From contig NZ_AP023065.1 of assembly GCF_016593235.1 (NCBI RefSeq), positions 1,240,001-1,304,000 on the forward strand: a DNA stretch of 64,000 nucleotides. The letters are read 5' to 3'. Position numbers and translations under genes: made by a program. The notes below the pieces were generated by a model. The model had not been told where the DNA came from, did not search any database, and was given only the letters and a program-made list of their open reading frames with translations. Below, in pieces: positions 38,800-49,224 of the stretch; the first letter of the stretch is position 1, and each line of letters starts with the position of its first letter. This DNA is from Nitratiruptor sp. YY09-18. Lineage in GTDB: Bacteria; Campylobacterota; Campylobacteria; Campylobacterales; Nitratiruptoraceae.

Positions 38800-39871
38800 T
38801 GCTATCCTTTATCTTAAGTTCTTCTTTGACATCTTTATAACTTACTGCATCTATCGCAATAGTAAATCTATCTGGAATTTTATCTAAAACAACTATCGGT
38901 GACAAACTATACGCTCCATCGATATCGAAGCGCACCTGCATCTCTAACTCTGGATCGAGCCCCTTAAAATAGAGCTCTTTGAGTGAATTAAACTTTTGGT
39001 AGCGGTTAATAAACTCAAGTGTTACTACCCGTATCTCATCTCTATTTGCATAGCCTACACCATCGATGATCTCTTCAATGCGAGCCTTTGCAAAATTGCG
39101 ACGAAGATGTGAATAGCTCAATATATAGCTAGGCACCACTTCATTATCAATCGATACAAATCCTCGGAGTAATCTATAATTCAAAAATCTCTTGCGCACG
39201 ATCGTATACTCTAACCCCCCATCTTCTAGTTCCATACGTTTTGTATATAGTGCCAAACGCTCCTCAATTGAAGCTGGCAAAATCTGTTTGGTTATAGGGC
39301 AGAGCATCTCATCCATGATCACTTCTTGCTTGGCTCGCTGTTGCGAAAGTCCAAAGAGGCAGCCGCAATAGTCTTGACGATAGAGCTTTTGCTCTTTCGT
39401 TACTCTGCTTTGCAATTGTGTCCCACCAAAGGAGCGAAAATCTTCGAAGACAAATTCTGTACCAAGCTCATTATCTACTTTGTTCGCGCTTTCTTTGAGT
39501 TGCTCTTGCGATTTGAGAGGGCTTACTAAGAGTGTGGTCGTATAGCGCTTGTGTCCTAACTCTTTAGCCTTTTTGGCAGCCACTTCTAACCTTCTATCGA
39601 AGCAAACCCTACAGCGCTCCCCTTTTTCTGGCTCATTTTCTAAGCCTCTCACAGCATTGAGCCACTCCTCATAATCATACTCACCCTCAATCAGGTCTAT
39701 ACCAAGCCTTTTGCAGCTGCGCATCACATCGAGGTAGCGTAAGCGGTACTCGCTATAAGGATGGATATTGGGATCATAAAAAAATCCGACAAGTTTCTCA
39801 TCAGGATATTTTTCTCGCAGTTTTTCCAAAAAGAAGTGACTATCTACACTGCAGCATATATGCACTAACAT
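38792..39871 (-). CDS. queH: epoxyqueuosine reductase QueH with C-terminal extension
   Basis: A 359-residue protein; the first 190 residues are QueH (DUF208), which reduces epoxyqueuosine to queuosine in tRNA. Ligand cysteines are in VHICCSVDS (two adjacent Cys), [11 protein letters not shown] and QDYCGCLFG. The remaining 170 residues form an extension without recognised motifs, seen as an extra domain in some Campylobacterota; its purpose is unknown. It begins one base after nadE ends and overlaps fabZ. Confidence 0.88.
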   Translation of the reverse strand: MLVHICCSVDSHFFLEKLREKYPDEKLVGFFYDPNIHPYSEYRLRYLDVMRSCKRLGIDLIEGEYDYEEWLNAVRGLENEPEKGERCRVCFDRRLEVAAKKAKELGHKRYTTTLLVSPLKSQEQLKESANKVDNELGTEFVFEDFRSFGGTQLQSRVTKEQKLYRQDYCGCLFGLSQQRAKQEVIMDEMLCPITKQILPASIEERLALYTKRMELEDGGLEYTIVRKRFLNYRLLRGFVSIDNEVVPSYILSYSHLRRNFAKARIEEIIDGVGYANRDEIRVVTLEFINRYQKFNSLKELYFKGLDPELEMQVRFDIDGAYSLSPIVVLDKIPDRFTIAIDAVSYKDVKEELKIKDSNA

Positions 39872-41739
39872 TACTCTTCCAACTCCTTAAGCCACATTTG
39901 CACCGTTGCATCACTTGGCATACGCCAATCTCCACGAGGACTGAGCGCAATTGTCCCCACCTTTACTCCATCTGGCATAGGATCACGTTTGAACTGATAA
40001 ACAAAGAAGCGCTTAATAAAAACTCTTAGCCACTTTCTAATAGTTGCTTCATCATATTGCTCTTTAAAAGCTCTTTTGGCCATGAAGAGAATACGTTTTG
40101 GAGTTGCACCATACTTGACAAAGTTGTAGAGGAAAAAGTCATGAAGCTCGTATGGTCCGATTATCTCTTCGGTTCTTTGCACCATCTCATCATCTTTTGC
40201 AGGCAGAAGCTCTGGAGAGATGGGCTGGTTGATAATCTGATCTAAGGTCTCTTGCAGATCGCTATTTTTGCTTGCAACCCAAGCAATCACATAGCGTACG
40301 AGGGTTTTTGGCACACCAGCATTTACATTATACATCGCCATCTGATCTCCATTGTAGGTAGAAAACCCAAGAGCAATCTCGCTCATATCTCCCGTACCAA
40401 CCACAATCCCGCCCACCATATTTGCTTCATCCATCAATATCTGCGTTCGCTCTCTTGCTTGTGCATTTTCAAAGGTTACATCACTTTGTCCACTGTGCCC
40501 AATATTTTCAAGGTGTTTTGCCACGCTCTCTTTGATTGATATCTCTTTAAATGTTACGCCAAGTTTTACTGCAAGAGTTTGTGCAGCATTTTTTGTACCT
40601 TTTGTCGTACCAAATCCAGGCATAGAGATAGCAACGATATCTTCCAAAGACTTATCTAAACGCTTACACGCCTCTACGCACACCAAAAGAGCAAGTGTAC
40701 TATCAAGTCCCCCACTAACTCCAATGACAAGCTTTGTCTCTTTTCCGATATGCAAGATGCGTCTTGCTAGCGCACTAGACTGAATTGCGAATATCTCTTC
40801 GCAGCGCTCATCACGCAAACTGCGTGATTTTGGCACAAAGGGGTGTGGATCGAAGGAGCGATTGATAGGTGTCTTTGGAAGTTGAGCAAGTATAACTTTG
40901 CGAAAATCCTTTTGCTCAGCATCTTTAAAAGATGTCTCAGCAAGACGAATATGACGAAGCTTTTCTACATCGATATCTGCTTTTGTAATCACGCTATCAA
41001 AACTGAAGCGCTCACCCTCAGCCAGGAGAATTCCATTTTCAGCGATAAGCGTACTCCCTCCAAAAAGCAGATCTTGCGAACTCTCTCCTATACCGCTACT
41101 TGCATAGACATATCCACACACTCCTCGTGCACTCTGGCTTACTACAAGCTCTTTGCGATAGGCGTGTTTGCCAACTATCTCGTCACTGGCTGAGAGATTA
41201 AAAATTATATGCGCACCAGCAGCTGCTTGGTAGAGTGAAGGAGGAGTAACACTCCAAAGATCTTCACAAATCTCAATCCCAAAAACAACTCCATCACTCT
41301 CAAATAAAAGATCAACACCAAAAGGAATGTCATCTATATAGCTGCTGATATGTTTGCCACTACTAAACCAGCGCTTCTCATAAAATTCACGATATGCAGG
41401 CAGATAACTCTTTGGCACGACTCCACGGATCTTGCCATCTTGCAAGACCACAGCACAGTTATAGAGCCTGTCATTGTGCCACAAAGGTGCCCCAATGATG
41501 AGGATGCGATCAAGAGCCACTTTTGCAAGCTCTTTCAACCCCTCCCACACCTTTTTTTTGAGAATTTGTGAATAGAAGAGATCTTGGAGAGTATATCCAG
41601 TGATGCTAAGCTCTGGAAAGAGAAAAATTGCTACATCACTATGCTCTTTGACAATAGTAGTGATCTCTTGCACATTTGCTTCAATGTCTCCTAGATGCAG
41701 CTTTGGACTAACTGCAGCAACTTTGACAAATCCGAACAA
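39871..41739 (-). CDS. nadE: glutamine-dependent NAD synthetase
   Basis: A 622-residue two-domain enzyme for the last step of NAD synthesis. The N-terminal nitrilase-type glutaminase has its catalytic triad in FPELSITGY (Glu), VPKSYLPAYREFYEKRWF (Lys) and GIEICEDLW (Cys). The C-terminal synthetase has the P-loop GVSGGLDSTLALLV and GTGDMSEIALGFSTYNGD. The length fits the fused form. It follows the cyclophilin by 1 base. Confidence 0.95.
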   Translation of the reverse strand: MFGFVKVAAVSPKLHLGDIEANVQEITTIVKEHSDVAIFLFPELSITGYTLQDLFYSQILKKKVWEGLKELAKVALDRILIIGAPLWHNDRLYNCAVVLQDGKIRGVVPKSYLPAYREFYEKRWFSSGKHISSYIDDIPFGVDLLFESDGVVFGIEICEDLWSVTPPSLYQAAAGAHIIFNLSASDEIVGKHAYRKELVVSQSARGVCGYVYASSGIGESSQDLLFGGSTLIAENGILLAEGERFSFDSVITKADIDVEKLRHIRLAETSFKDAEQKDFRKVILAQLPKTPINRSFDPHPFVPKSRSLRDERCEEIFAIQSSALARRILHIGKETKLVIGVSGGLDSTLALLVCVEACKRLDKSLEDIVAISMPGFGTTKGTKNAAQTLAVKLGVTFKEISIKESVAKHLENIGHSGQSDVTFENAQARERTQILMDEANMVGGIVVGTGDMSEIALGFSTYNGDQMAMYNVNAGVPKTLVRYVIAWVASKNSDLQETLDQIINQPISPELLPAKDDEMVQRTEEIIGPYELHDFFLYNFVKYGATPKRILFMAKRAFKEQYDEATIRKWLRVFIKRFFVYQFKRDPMPDGVKVGTIALSPRGDWRMPSDATVQMWLKELEE

Positions 41740-41740
41740 A

Positions 41741-42256
41741 TTAATCCCTTTGCTCTACTACTCTCACCTCTTCCATCACATCACCCTGATCGATCATATC
41801 AAGGGTCATGAAAGATGTAGCATCATCTTCAGGAATCTGGCCAAAGACAGTATGTACCCCATCAAGATGTGGACAATCTACAAAGCAGATAAAAAATTGG
41901 CTTCCACCTGTATCTTTGCCAGCATGTGCCATGGAGATTGCCCCTCTTTTGTGTTTATGGATATTTTTGTCACACTCACATTTTATAGCCCAGCCTGGAC
42001 CCCCGCGACCACTTCCTTCAGGGCATCCACCCTGTGCCATAAAGCCTTTGATAACTCTATGAAAATTGAGTCCATCATAAAAGCAGCTATTTGCCAGATG
42101 TGCAAAGTTGGCTACTGTATTCGGCACCTCTTCTGGAAAGAGCTTGATCCAGATATCTCCTTTATTTTTTACTTTGATATGCGCCCATTGGTATTTATTT
42201 ACATCACTTAAATCATACTCTTTAAGTTTTTTGCCAAAGATGTTTATCATTTTCAC
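41741..42256 (-). CDS. cyclophilin-type peptidyl-prolyl isomerase
   Basis: A 171-residue cytoplasmic cyclophilin without signal peptide. [25 protein letters not shown] carries the catalytic Arg and Phe/Gln set, [35 protein letters not shown] the rest of the active site. It is divergent from the FadL-like gene and heads the minus-strand run cyclophilin-nadE-queH-fabZ-lpxA-clpX-mreBC. Confidence 0.95.
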   Translation of the reverse strand: MKMINIFGKKLKEYDLSDVNKYQWAHIKVKNKGDIWIKLFPEEVPNTVANFAHLANSCFYDGLNFHRVIKGFMAQGGCPEGSGRGGPGWAIKCECDKNIHKHKRGAISMAHAGKDTGGSQFFICFVDCPHLDGVHTVFGQIPEDDATSFMTLDMIDQGDVMEEVRVVEQRD

Positions 42257-42351
42257 ATTCCCCTTATTATTTAATTTTTGAATATTACATTTTAATATAT
42301 TTTATCGTAACCTTTGTTACAATCATATAAATTCTGATTAAAGGATAGAAA
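42257..42351. promoter_or_regulatory. divergent promoter region with a palindrome before the fadL-like operon
   Basis: A 95-base AT-rich gap. At 42307-42320 lies a perfect inverted repeat GTAAC-CTTT-GTTAC, placed about 30 bases upstream of the FadL-like ATG, followed by CATATAAAT, a plausible -10. A repressor bound here could control the lipid uptake/activation genes. The ribosome site is AAAGGATAG just before the ATG at 42352. Confidence 0.45.
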
Positions 42352-43593
42352 ATGAAGAAAACTCTGCTTCTCTCGCTAGCAACTACTATAACACTCTTTG
42401 GCGCTGCATATAAGATCCCAGAGCAATCAGCCAGAAGTATCGCTTTGGCAGGTGCTTATGTAGCTGCTCCAAAAGATGCAGATGCAGCATATTTCAACCC
42501 TGCAAATATGAGTTTCATGCATGATGGAAACTTTTTGGAACTAAGTTTCACCGGAGCATATTTGCCAAAAGTCAAATATGATGGTAAGCAGATAATCGCT
42601 CCAGGTTTTCCACCGACATATATGGATGCGTTCGCAAAGAGTGAGAGCCAAAAGTATCTCATCCCTCATTTTCACTATGTGAGCCCAAAATTTGGTAAAT
42701 TTCGCTTTGGTCTTAGTCTCACAACACCAGCTGGATTTGCCAAAAAATGGACGAAGATGCCTCAAACTTGGAGTGCAAGAGAATTTACCCTCCGCACAGC
42801 TGAGCTCAATCCAGCAGTGAGCTATCAAGTAAATGAAAACTTTAGCATTGGTGCTGGTGGACGCGTCGTTTTTACTGATGGAGTTTTGCGCTTTACTCCG
42901 CCTCATCCAGCTGATCACACAAAATATGTCAACTATGATCTTGATGGTGATATCCAAACACGCTATGGATTTAACCTTGCAGCTTCATATAAGATCAAAG
43001 AGCTCACACTCGCAGCAACATACCGTTCAAAAGTTGATCTCAAAGAAAAAGGCACAGCTACAATATATGACTCTTTGCGCAATCAAACTATCACTTCAAA
43101 AGGTCGCACAAAAGTTCCTCTCCCAGCAACGCTTGCACTAGCTGCAGCATTAGATATAAGTGAACGTGCCACTGTAGAGGTGGAGTATGAGAGAACCTTT
43201 TGGAGTTCATACGATAGACTCATAATCACATTTGACCAGGCAGCACCTTATAATATCGATCTTCCAAAAAATTGGGATGATACCAATACGATCCGCATAG
43301 GTCTTACATATAAAAATAGTGATCGTTTAACGACTATGTACGGCTTGGCGTATGACGAGTCACCTGTTCCAGATAAATATCTTGGATATGAACTTCCTGA
43401 TACTGACGCATTCATCTTTGCACTTGGTGCAATCTATAAAGCAACACAAAATATAGATCTAGGTGTTTCATATCTCTATGACTACAAACTTGGTCGCACA
43501 CTCTCACTAGGAGATAATAACAATGGAATTGTAGGATCCATTAAAGCTGGAGGAGCGCATCTACTCAATTTATCGCTCAACTTTAGGTTCTAG
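42352..43593 (+). CDS. FadL/TodX-type outer-membrane transporter
   Basis: A 413-residue barrel protein with a signal peptide (KKTLLLSLATTITLFGAAY). The mature start KIPEQSARSIALAGAYVAAPKDADAAYFNPANMSF matches the FadL family (NPAxM motif and N-terminal hatch). The C-terminal strand LLNLSLNFRF ends in Phe. Such proteins take up long-chain fatty acids or hydrophobic compounds. It is followed 2 bases later by an acyl-CoA synthetase gene, supporting fatty-acid uptake. Confidence 0.92.
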   Translation: MKKTLLLSLATTITLFGAAYKIPEQSARSIALAGAYVAAPKDADAAYFNPANMSFMHDGNFLELSFTGAYLPKVKYDGKQIIAPGFPPTYMDAFAKSESQKYLIPHFHYVSPKFGKFRFGLSLTTPAGFAKKWTKMPQTWSAREFTLRTAELNPAVSYQVNENFSIGAGGRVVFTDGVLRFTPPHPADHTKYVNYDLDGDIQTRYGFNLAASYKIKELTLAATYRSKVDLKEKGTATIYDSLRNQTITSKGRTKVPLPATLALAAALDISERATVEVEYERTFWSSYDRLIITFDQAAPYNIDLPKNWDDTNTIRIGLTYKNSDRLTTMYGLAYDESPVPDKYLGYELPDTDAFIFALGAIYKATQNIDLGVSYLYDYKLGRTLSLGDNNNGIVGSIKAGGAHLLNLSLNFRF

Positions 43594-43595
43594 GC

Positions 43596-45140
43596 ATGTT
43601 TGAGTATCGCTACAATACTTTCTATGAAGTACTTAAAGAGCATGCAAAAAAGCGCCCGAAAGCCACTGCCTACTTCGTAAATGATCGCAAAATCAGCTTT
43701 GGGCGGATGCTGCTCAAAGTCGATACATTTGCTAGATTTCTAGAGTTTATCGGCGTGCGGCGCGGAGACAAAGTCGGGCTCTACTTGGCTAACTCTGTAG
43801 AATTTATCGTAGCCTTCCTTGCAGCACAAAAGCTTGGAGCTGTGCCAGTACCTATCAACAACTTCCTTAAAGAAGAAGAGGTTGCCTATATCCTCAATGA
43901 TGCTGAAGCAAAACTGCTTGTAGCAAGTGCAGACTTTTCAAAAGAGTTGCAAAATATATTCAGTCGCACGGGAGTACAAAAGATCATCTGGGAGGGTGAA
44001 TATAATGGACTGGATGAGAATAACATATCATTTAATGAGATTCTTGCCAATCTCGAATCGCATGAAAAAATTACGCAAGATGTCGATATCGATGATACAG
44101 CAGTAATCATCTATACATCTGGAACTACTGGGAAGCCAAAAGGTGCAATGCTAAGCTACCGTAATATTTTTTCTAATATTTTGGGCATTGAAAAACTTCT
44201 CAAAGTCACATCCAAAGAGCGCTTCATTGTTTACCTACCGATGTTTCACTCTTTTACACTCACTGTTACAGTACTTATGCCTCTCTATTTTGGCTCACCT
44301 GTAGTCATTATACGCTCCATTATGCCTTTTTCCAACATTATCAAACAGGTACTACTCAAAAGAGTTACGGTCTTTGTAGGTGTCCCCGATGTCTACAATG
44401 CTCTGTCAAAAGCAAAACTCCCCTGGTATTTTCACTGGTTTAATAGAGTCAAATACTATGTGAGTGGTGCAGCAGCTTTACCAGAGGATACCCTCAAGCG
44501 CTTTCGTACAAAATTTAAAAAAGGAGTGCTCTTAGAAGGATATGGCCTCAGTGAAGCTAGCCCGGTAGTGGCAGTCAACCTCCCGCACAAACAAAAGCCA
44601 AAGTCTGTAGGTCCTGCAATACCTGGTGTAACTGTCAAAATCGTCGATGATGATATGGTCGAACTTCCATCAGAAGAGATTGGTGAAATTATTGTCAAAG
44701 GCGATAATGTGATGCAAGGATACTGGAAACGGCCGGAAGCCACAGCTGAGACTATCGTCAATGGCTGGCTTAAAACGGGTGATCTTGGCTATATGGATGA
44801 TGAGGGATTTATCTATATCGTAGATAGAAAAAAAGATCTCATCATCTCCAAAGGGATCAATATTTACCCTAGAGAAATTGAAGAGATACTTGTCTCTCAT
44901 CCGCTCATCAAAGCAGCTGCAGTTATCGGCGTCAAGGATGAAAGAAGTGGAGAAGTCCCTGTAGCATATATAGAGCTAGAAGATGGAGCAAGCATCTCAG
45001 AATCACATATCAAGAAGTATCTGCGAGAACACCTTGCCAATTATAAAATTCCAAAATCGATATATATAGTGGATGAACTCCCTAAAAATGCAACAGGAAA
45101 AGTACTCAAAAGAGTACTCAAGCAAAGGCTTTCGCAATGA
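43596..45140 (+). CDS. AMP-forming acyl-CoA synthetase (long-chain fatty acid type)
   Basis: A 514-residue ANL-superfamily ligase. The P-loop is IIYTSGTTGKPKGAMLSYRN; LLEGYGLSEASPV is the A5 motif, LKTGDLGYMDDEGFIYIVDRKKDLIISKG the A7-A8 hinge with the conserved Asp, and LPKNATGKVLKR the A10 catalytic lysine. The hydrophobic N-terminus lacks a signal peptide. With the FadL-like protein upstream it would activate imported fatty acids to CoA thioesters. It overlaps panE by 4 bases (ATGA). Confidence 0.93.
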   Translation: MFEYRYNTFYEVLKEHAKKRPKATAYFVNDRKISFGRMLLKVDTFARFLEFIGVRRGDKVGLYLANSVEFIVAFLAAQKLGAVPVPINNFLKEEEVAYILNDAEAKLLVASADFSKELQNIFSRTGVQKIIWEGEYNGLDENNISFNEILANLESHEKITQDVDIDDTAVIIYTSGTTGKPKGAMLSYRNIFSNILGIEKLLKVTSKERFIVYLPMFHSFTLTVTVLMPLYFGSPVVIIRSIMPFSNIIKQVLLKRVTVFVGVPDVYNALSKAKLPWYFHWFNRVKYYVSGAAALPEDTLKRFRTKFKKGVLLEGYGLSEASPVVAVNLPHKQKPKSVGPAIPGVTVKIVDDDMVELPSEEIGEIIVKGDNVMQGYWKRPEATAETIVNGWLKTGDLGYMDDEGFIYIVDRKKDLIISKGINIYPREIEEILVSHPLIKAAAVIGVKDERSGEVPVAYIELEDGASISESHIKKYLREHLANYKIPKSIYIVDELPKNATGKVLKRVLKQRLSQ

Positions 45141-45985
45141 ATATAGCAGTAGTTGGCGGAGGCGGAGTAGGTGCATACATTGCTGCTAAACTTTCACAAG
45201 TATGCGATGTGGATCTCATCAGTGATTCGACCAAAGAGATAGTCATCAAAGAGCAAGGAGAAGTTAAGCGCTACTCCTTGCCAATCTTTTCTCATCCACC
45301 AAAAAATAGACACTATGATCTCGTCATAGTCGCTACAAAAAGCAATGTATTAAAAGAGAAACTACAAAAAATTGCTAAAAATATTGATAAAAATAGTATC
45401 GTTTTGCCCCTACTCAATGGCATACAACCCTACTATACTCTCAAGCAACTCACCGATGCCCGCGTAATCCATGGCGCTATCTATATCATCTCCAATAGAC
45501 AAAAAGATAGCACTATTGAAGTTAAAGGCAAGGGGGCAATGGTAGTTTTTGAGGATATCAATGAGACCACGCAAAAATTAAAAAGATACTTTGAAAAAGC
45601 TGGCATCAAATCTAAAACACCGCCCAACATCACAAAAGCAATATGGCAAAAGTATCTTTTCATCGCAGCAACTGCAGCTCTGACTACCTACTACAATAAA
45701 ACATTTGGCCAGATTGCCGCTGAACATCTCGATGAATTTGCAAAACTTTTGCAAGATATCGTTGCAATTGCAAACAAGAAGGGAGTTAATTTAGATCAAA
45801 CTGATGTAGAGCATGCAATGAAACTTTTGCAAAAGTCTCCTGCACATGCCAAGACCTCTATGCAGCTAGATTTTGAACAAGGCAAAGAGAGCGAACTTGA
45901 CAATCTCATTGGATTTTTAGCAAGTGAATCAGAAAAGTTTGCCAAAATCTACAATGAATTGGATGCTCGTAGAGCCTCTGTGTAG
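45137..45985 (+). CDS. panE: 2-dehydropantoate 2-reductase family protein
   Basis: A 282-residue ketopantoate reductase-like enzyme that makes pantoate for CoA. The NADP motif GGGGVGAYIAA starts at residue 7. LPLLNGIQPYYTLKQL and NITKAIWQKYLFIAATAALTTYYNKTFG (catalytic Lys) are characteristic, and the C-terminal KTSMQLDFEQGKESELDNL holds the Ser/Asp pair. Its place after a CoA ligase is reasonable. Its 3' end overlaps the convergent EAL/HDOD gene by 37 bases. Confidence 0.9.
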   Translation: MNIAVVGGGGVGAYIAAKLSQVCDVDLISDSTKEIVIKEQGEVKRYSLPIFSHPPKNRHYDLVIVATKSNVLKEKLQKIAKNIDKNSIVLPLLNGIQPYYTLKQLTDARVIHGAIYIISNRQKDSTIEVKGKGAMVVFEDINETTQKLKRYFEKAGIKSKTPPNITKAIWQKYLFIAATAALTTYYNKTFGQIAAEHLDEFAKLLQDIVAIANKKGVNLDQTDVEHAMKLLQKSPAHAKTSMQLDFEQGKESELDNLIGFLASESEKFAKIYNELDARRASV

Positions 45986-47157
45986 CAGCTGGCTATCTTT
46001 TGCACCTCCATCCCAAACTGTGATACTTCATCTTGCCAACTTGTAAAATCACCCTTCTCTATTTTTTTTGCAATTTGAAGTAATTTTCCATAGGGATTGT
46101 CCATTGAGACAATTGCATCTACAATCTCTTTATCGAGGCTTGGAAGCTCTCGTGCAATCTTGGAACCCTCTTGCTCCATGATCTCACCAAAAACTGAGAG
46201 AATCCCAACCAAAGATGCTTTATCCATATCAAGACCAAAAGCTGATGCTGCTTGCACCATAAAATGCCCTCTTCCTATAGCTATATCCAACCATGGATTT
46301 GTCTCTATGTCATCTCCATCTTGTGAATAGAGCATGAGGAGCAGCCACTTTTTAAAATTGCGAATGCCTAAATATGCGAGAGCTTGAGAAATAGATGATA
46401 CCTCTTTTTGCAGATTAAAATATGAAGAGTTGAGAAGTTTGAGTATATTGATAGAGAGTTTTGGATCTTCTGCGAGCTTTTTGACAATTACATCAAAATC
46501 ATCTTCACCAAGAGACCATAGCTCCAAAATAGATCGCTTTTGTGGTAGCATCATTTTTTGTGATGCAATCTCTGGCTTCATAAAATAGTAGCCCTGGAAA
46601 TACTCAAACCCTAAATCTTTATACTTTTCATACTCCTCTTTTGTCTCCACTTTTTCAGCCAAGAGTTTGAGGCCGAAATTTCTGAGACTCTCTACAATCT
46701 GGACCAATTTCTCCTCATCGATCTTCTTTGCTTTGGTATCAAATTTCACAACATCAAAGAGGTAGAAAAATTCCAAGTAGCGATCAAATTCATCCATATT
46801 GGCTATAAAATCATCAAGAACGAGCGTATAGCCATCTTTTTTGTATTTTTCTAATCTATCAACAACGTGGAGGATTTCTACAGTCTCTAGTATCTCAATG
46901 GCAAAGTTATCTTTTGGGATAAGGTCCACTGCTCCGCTTTTGATGAGCATCTCATCCATATTGACATACCCTTTTTTATCTTGAAGCACCGACTGATAGT
47001 CGTTAGATAAAAACCCTGTAAGGAGCGAGCTTGTCATTCTCATGCTTTTTAAGTTATCCTCTTTGCTCTCTCCACGAAAGAGAAGTTCATAAGCTACAAG
47101 CTGCTCATTTCTATCTAGAATTGGTTGTCTAGCAAAAACTATCTCTTTTTGCATCAT
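45949..47157 (-). CDS. EAL and HDOD domain signalling protein
   Basis: A 402-residue protein. I start at the ATG at 47157 (MMQKEIVFARQPILDRNEQLVAYELLFRG), which overlaps the stop of the M3 peptidase. The N-terminal half is an EAL-like c-di-GMP domain with YELLFRGE in place of a canonical EAL triplet, so catalysis is doubtful and a binding role more likely. The C-terminal half is an HDOD domain (LNILKLLNSSYF, SISQALAYLGIRNFKKWLLLM). Such EAL-HDOD proteins affect motility or chemotaxis in related bacteria. Confidence 0.88.
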   Translation of the reverse strand: MMQKEIVFARQPILDRNEQLVAYELLFRGESKEDNLKSMRMTSSLLTGFLSNDYQSVLQDKKGYVNMDEMLIKSGAVDLIPKDNFAIEILETVEILHVVDRLEKYKKDGYTLVLDDFIANMDEFDRYLEFFYLFDVVKFDTKAKKIDEEKLVQIVESLRNFGLKLLAEKVETKEEYEKYKDLGFEYFQGYYFMKPEIASQKMMLPQKRSILELWSLGEDDFDVIVKKLAEDPKLSINILKLLNSSYFNLQKEVSSISQALAYLGIRNFKKWLLLMLYSQDGDDIETNPWLDIAIGRGHFMVQAASAFGLDMDKASLVGILSVFGEIMEQEGSKIARELPSLDKEIVDAIVSMDNPYGKLLQIAKKIEKGDFTSWQDEVSQFGMEVQKIASCYTEALRASNSL

Positions 47158-49097
47158 GTGATCCCACATAGTTTTAATAGTGCTTCATTTTGTGGTTCTC
47201 TCCCAGCAAATGCTTTGAAGCTCTCAATTGCTGGCCTGCTTCCACCTTTGCAAAGAATCTCTTGGAGATAACTTTGGGCTATCTCATCATTATATATACC
47301 ATTATCGACAAACATGAAAAATGCATCAGCACTGAGTACCTCTGCCCACTTATAGCTATAGTATCCTGCTGCATAACCACCTGCAAAAATATGGCTAAAT
47401 CCCCATTGAAATTTGTTGTATGGTGGAGTCGATACTACGCTCACCTCCTCTCGCACCTCATTGAGCACCCTTTGCACATCTACCGGCCACTCCATATGCA
47501 CAAGCATGTCAAAAAGACCAAATTCAAGCTGGCGCACCATCGCCATGGCACTTTGGAAATTTTTAGCTTCTTTAAGGCGTTTAATCATTTCAGCTGGAAG
47601 AGGCTCACCTGTTTTGTAGTGTTTTGCAAAGAGTCTCAGTACCTCCTCTTCATAGGCGAAATTTTCCAAAAATTGGCTTGGAAACTCCACAGCATCCCAC
47701 TCAACACCAGCGATCCCACTCACTGCCGGCTCTTTTACTTCACTTAGCAGATGATGGAGGGCATGCCCCATCTCATGGAAAAGTGTCACTACATCATCAG
47801 GTCGCAATAGACTTGGTGTAGTAGCGGTTGATGGAGCAAAATTTGCTACGATATAAGCAACTGGATAGACGATTTCTCCCTCTTCATCCTCATGGTGCGT
47901 CACCCATTCATCCATCCAGGCTCCGCCCCGTTTGCCTTCTCTTGCTTCCAAATCCACATAGAGTCTACCAACAAGTCTCTTTGGCAAGGATATCTCATAG
48001 CACTTCACACTCTCATGCCACACAGGAGTATCTATCTCTTTAAACTCTAGCTTAAAGAGCTTATGCAAGAATGCAAAAAGTCCATTGACAGTAGCATCTT
48101 TTTCAAAATATGGCTTGTATTCCTCATCATCGATATCATATTTTGCCTTTTTGAGCCTCTCACTCCAATAAGCTATATCAAATGCTTCGAGAGGATAATC
48201 AGCCCCCTGTTCTTTTGCAAAAGACTGCAGTGCCTCGAACTCTCTTTTTGCCTGTGGTTTGCTCTTTTGCGCCAAATCTCTCAAAAACGATACTACCTGC
48301 TCTGGAGATGCAGCCATTTTGGTCTCAAGACTTAGCTCAGCATAGTTATCAAACCCTAAAAGCCTTGCTTTTTTATGACGAAGTGCCAAAATCTCATCTA
48401 TAAGCGCTTCATTTTCTGGTGCTCTTGTCACATAGGCTCTATATAATTGTTCTCTTTTTTCTCTATTTGGTCCATATGTCATGTAGGCGATATAGCTTGG
48501 CTGCTTGAGGGTAAATCGGTATCCCTCTTCACATTTGGCTGCCTCTTTGAGAGATTCCGGCATCCCCTCTACATCACTCTCATCGACAATCATCTCATAT
48601 GCATCTGTTGCTTTGAGCAGATTCTGACCAAATGCACTTGTAAGTTCACTCAGCTTAATATTGATATCTTTGAGCTCCTCTTTGGCCTTTTTACCAAGAG
48701 CTACTCCGCTTAACTCAAACTCAATGAGCATATCTTCGACAACTTTTCTTTGCGCTGGCTCAAGCTCTTGCTCCAAGATATCTTTGAGCGCTTCATAGAT
48801 CTTCTCATTTTGCCCTAGCTCAGTATGGTAGCGGCTAAGCTCTGGTAAGAGGGTGTTGTAGACCTCTTCTGTTTTTGGAGAATTTTTGACGTAATTAAGA
48901 TGCGAAATGGGACTAAAATAAAACCCTAATTTCTCTTCCATCCACTGCAATGGCCGTACGAAATTTTCATAAGTTTTATTACTTTGTGCTAAAAGTTCGT
49001 CAATTTTCTTTTTATTATCTTCAATAGTTTGCAGTACAAGCTCTTTTTGTTTGTCAATATTTTCATCAGTTATAGTAAATTCTGGAAATTTAGGCAC
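47154..49097 (-). CDS. M3-family oligopeptidase (oligopeptidase A-like)
   Basis: A 647-residue zinc metallopeptidase. The HExxH site is in TLFHEMGHALHHLLSE, with the third ligand expected in GVEWDAVEFPSQFLENF. Additional M3 blocks are FHIFAGGY-like GFSHIFAGGYAAGYYSYKW near the C-terminus. Cytoplasmic, it degrades peptides up to about 20 residues released by other proteases. The start is ATG with AGGAGG-like CCTCC complement directly upstream (TAAGGAGGCAG). Confidence 0.95.
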   Translation of the reverse strand: MPKFPEFTITDENIDKQKELVLQTIEDNKKKIDELLAQSNKTYENFVRPLQWMEEKLGFYFSPISHLNYVKNSPKTEEVYNTLLPELSRYHTELGQNEKIYEALKDILEQELEPAQRKVVEDMLIEFELSGVALGKKAKEELKDINIKLSELTSAFGQNLLKATDAYEMIVDESDVEGMPESLKEAAKCEEGYRFTLKQPSYIAYMTYGPNREKREQLYRAYVTRAPENEALIDEILALRHKKARLLGFDNYAELSLETKMAASPEQVVSFLRDLAQKSKPQAKREFEALQSFAKEQGADYPLEAFDIAYWSERLKKAKYDIDDEEYKPYFEKDATVNGLFAFLHKLFKLEFKEIDTPVWHESVKCYEISLPKRLVGRLYVDLEAREGKRGGAWMDEWVTHHEDEEGEIVYPVAYIVANFAPSTATTPSLLRPDDVVTLFHEMGHALHHLLSEVKEPAVSGIAGVEWDAVEFPSQFLENFAYEEEVLRLFAKHYKTGEPLPAEMIKRLKEAKNFQSAMAMVRQLEFGLFDMLVHMEWPVDVQRVLNEVREEVSVVSTPPYNKFQWGFSHIFAGGYAAGYYSYKWAEVLSADAFFMFVDNGIYNDEIAQSYLQEILCKGGSRPAIESFKAFAGREPQNEALLKLCGIT

Positions 49098-49224
49098 ACT
49101 GCCTCCTTAAAATTTTTCTTTCATTTTATCCAAAAATCTTGAAGTTTGAAGCAACATCTATCATGAAAATGAGTGTGACACTGCTCTTCATCCATTCTTT
49201 TAAAAACTATGAAAAATGTTATTT

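Noticed and set aside
45949-45985. Frameshift at the convergent overlap of panE and the EAL/HDOD gene
   Set aside because: Both proteins have normal length and complete domains; a 37-base convergent overlap needs no error.
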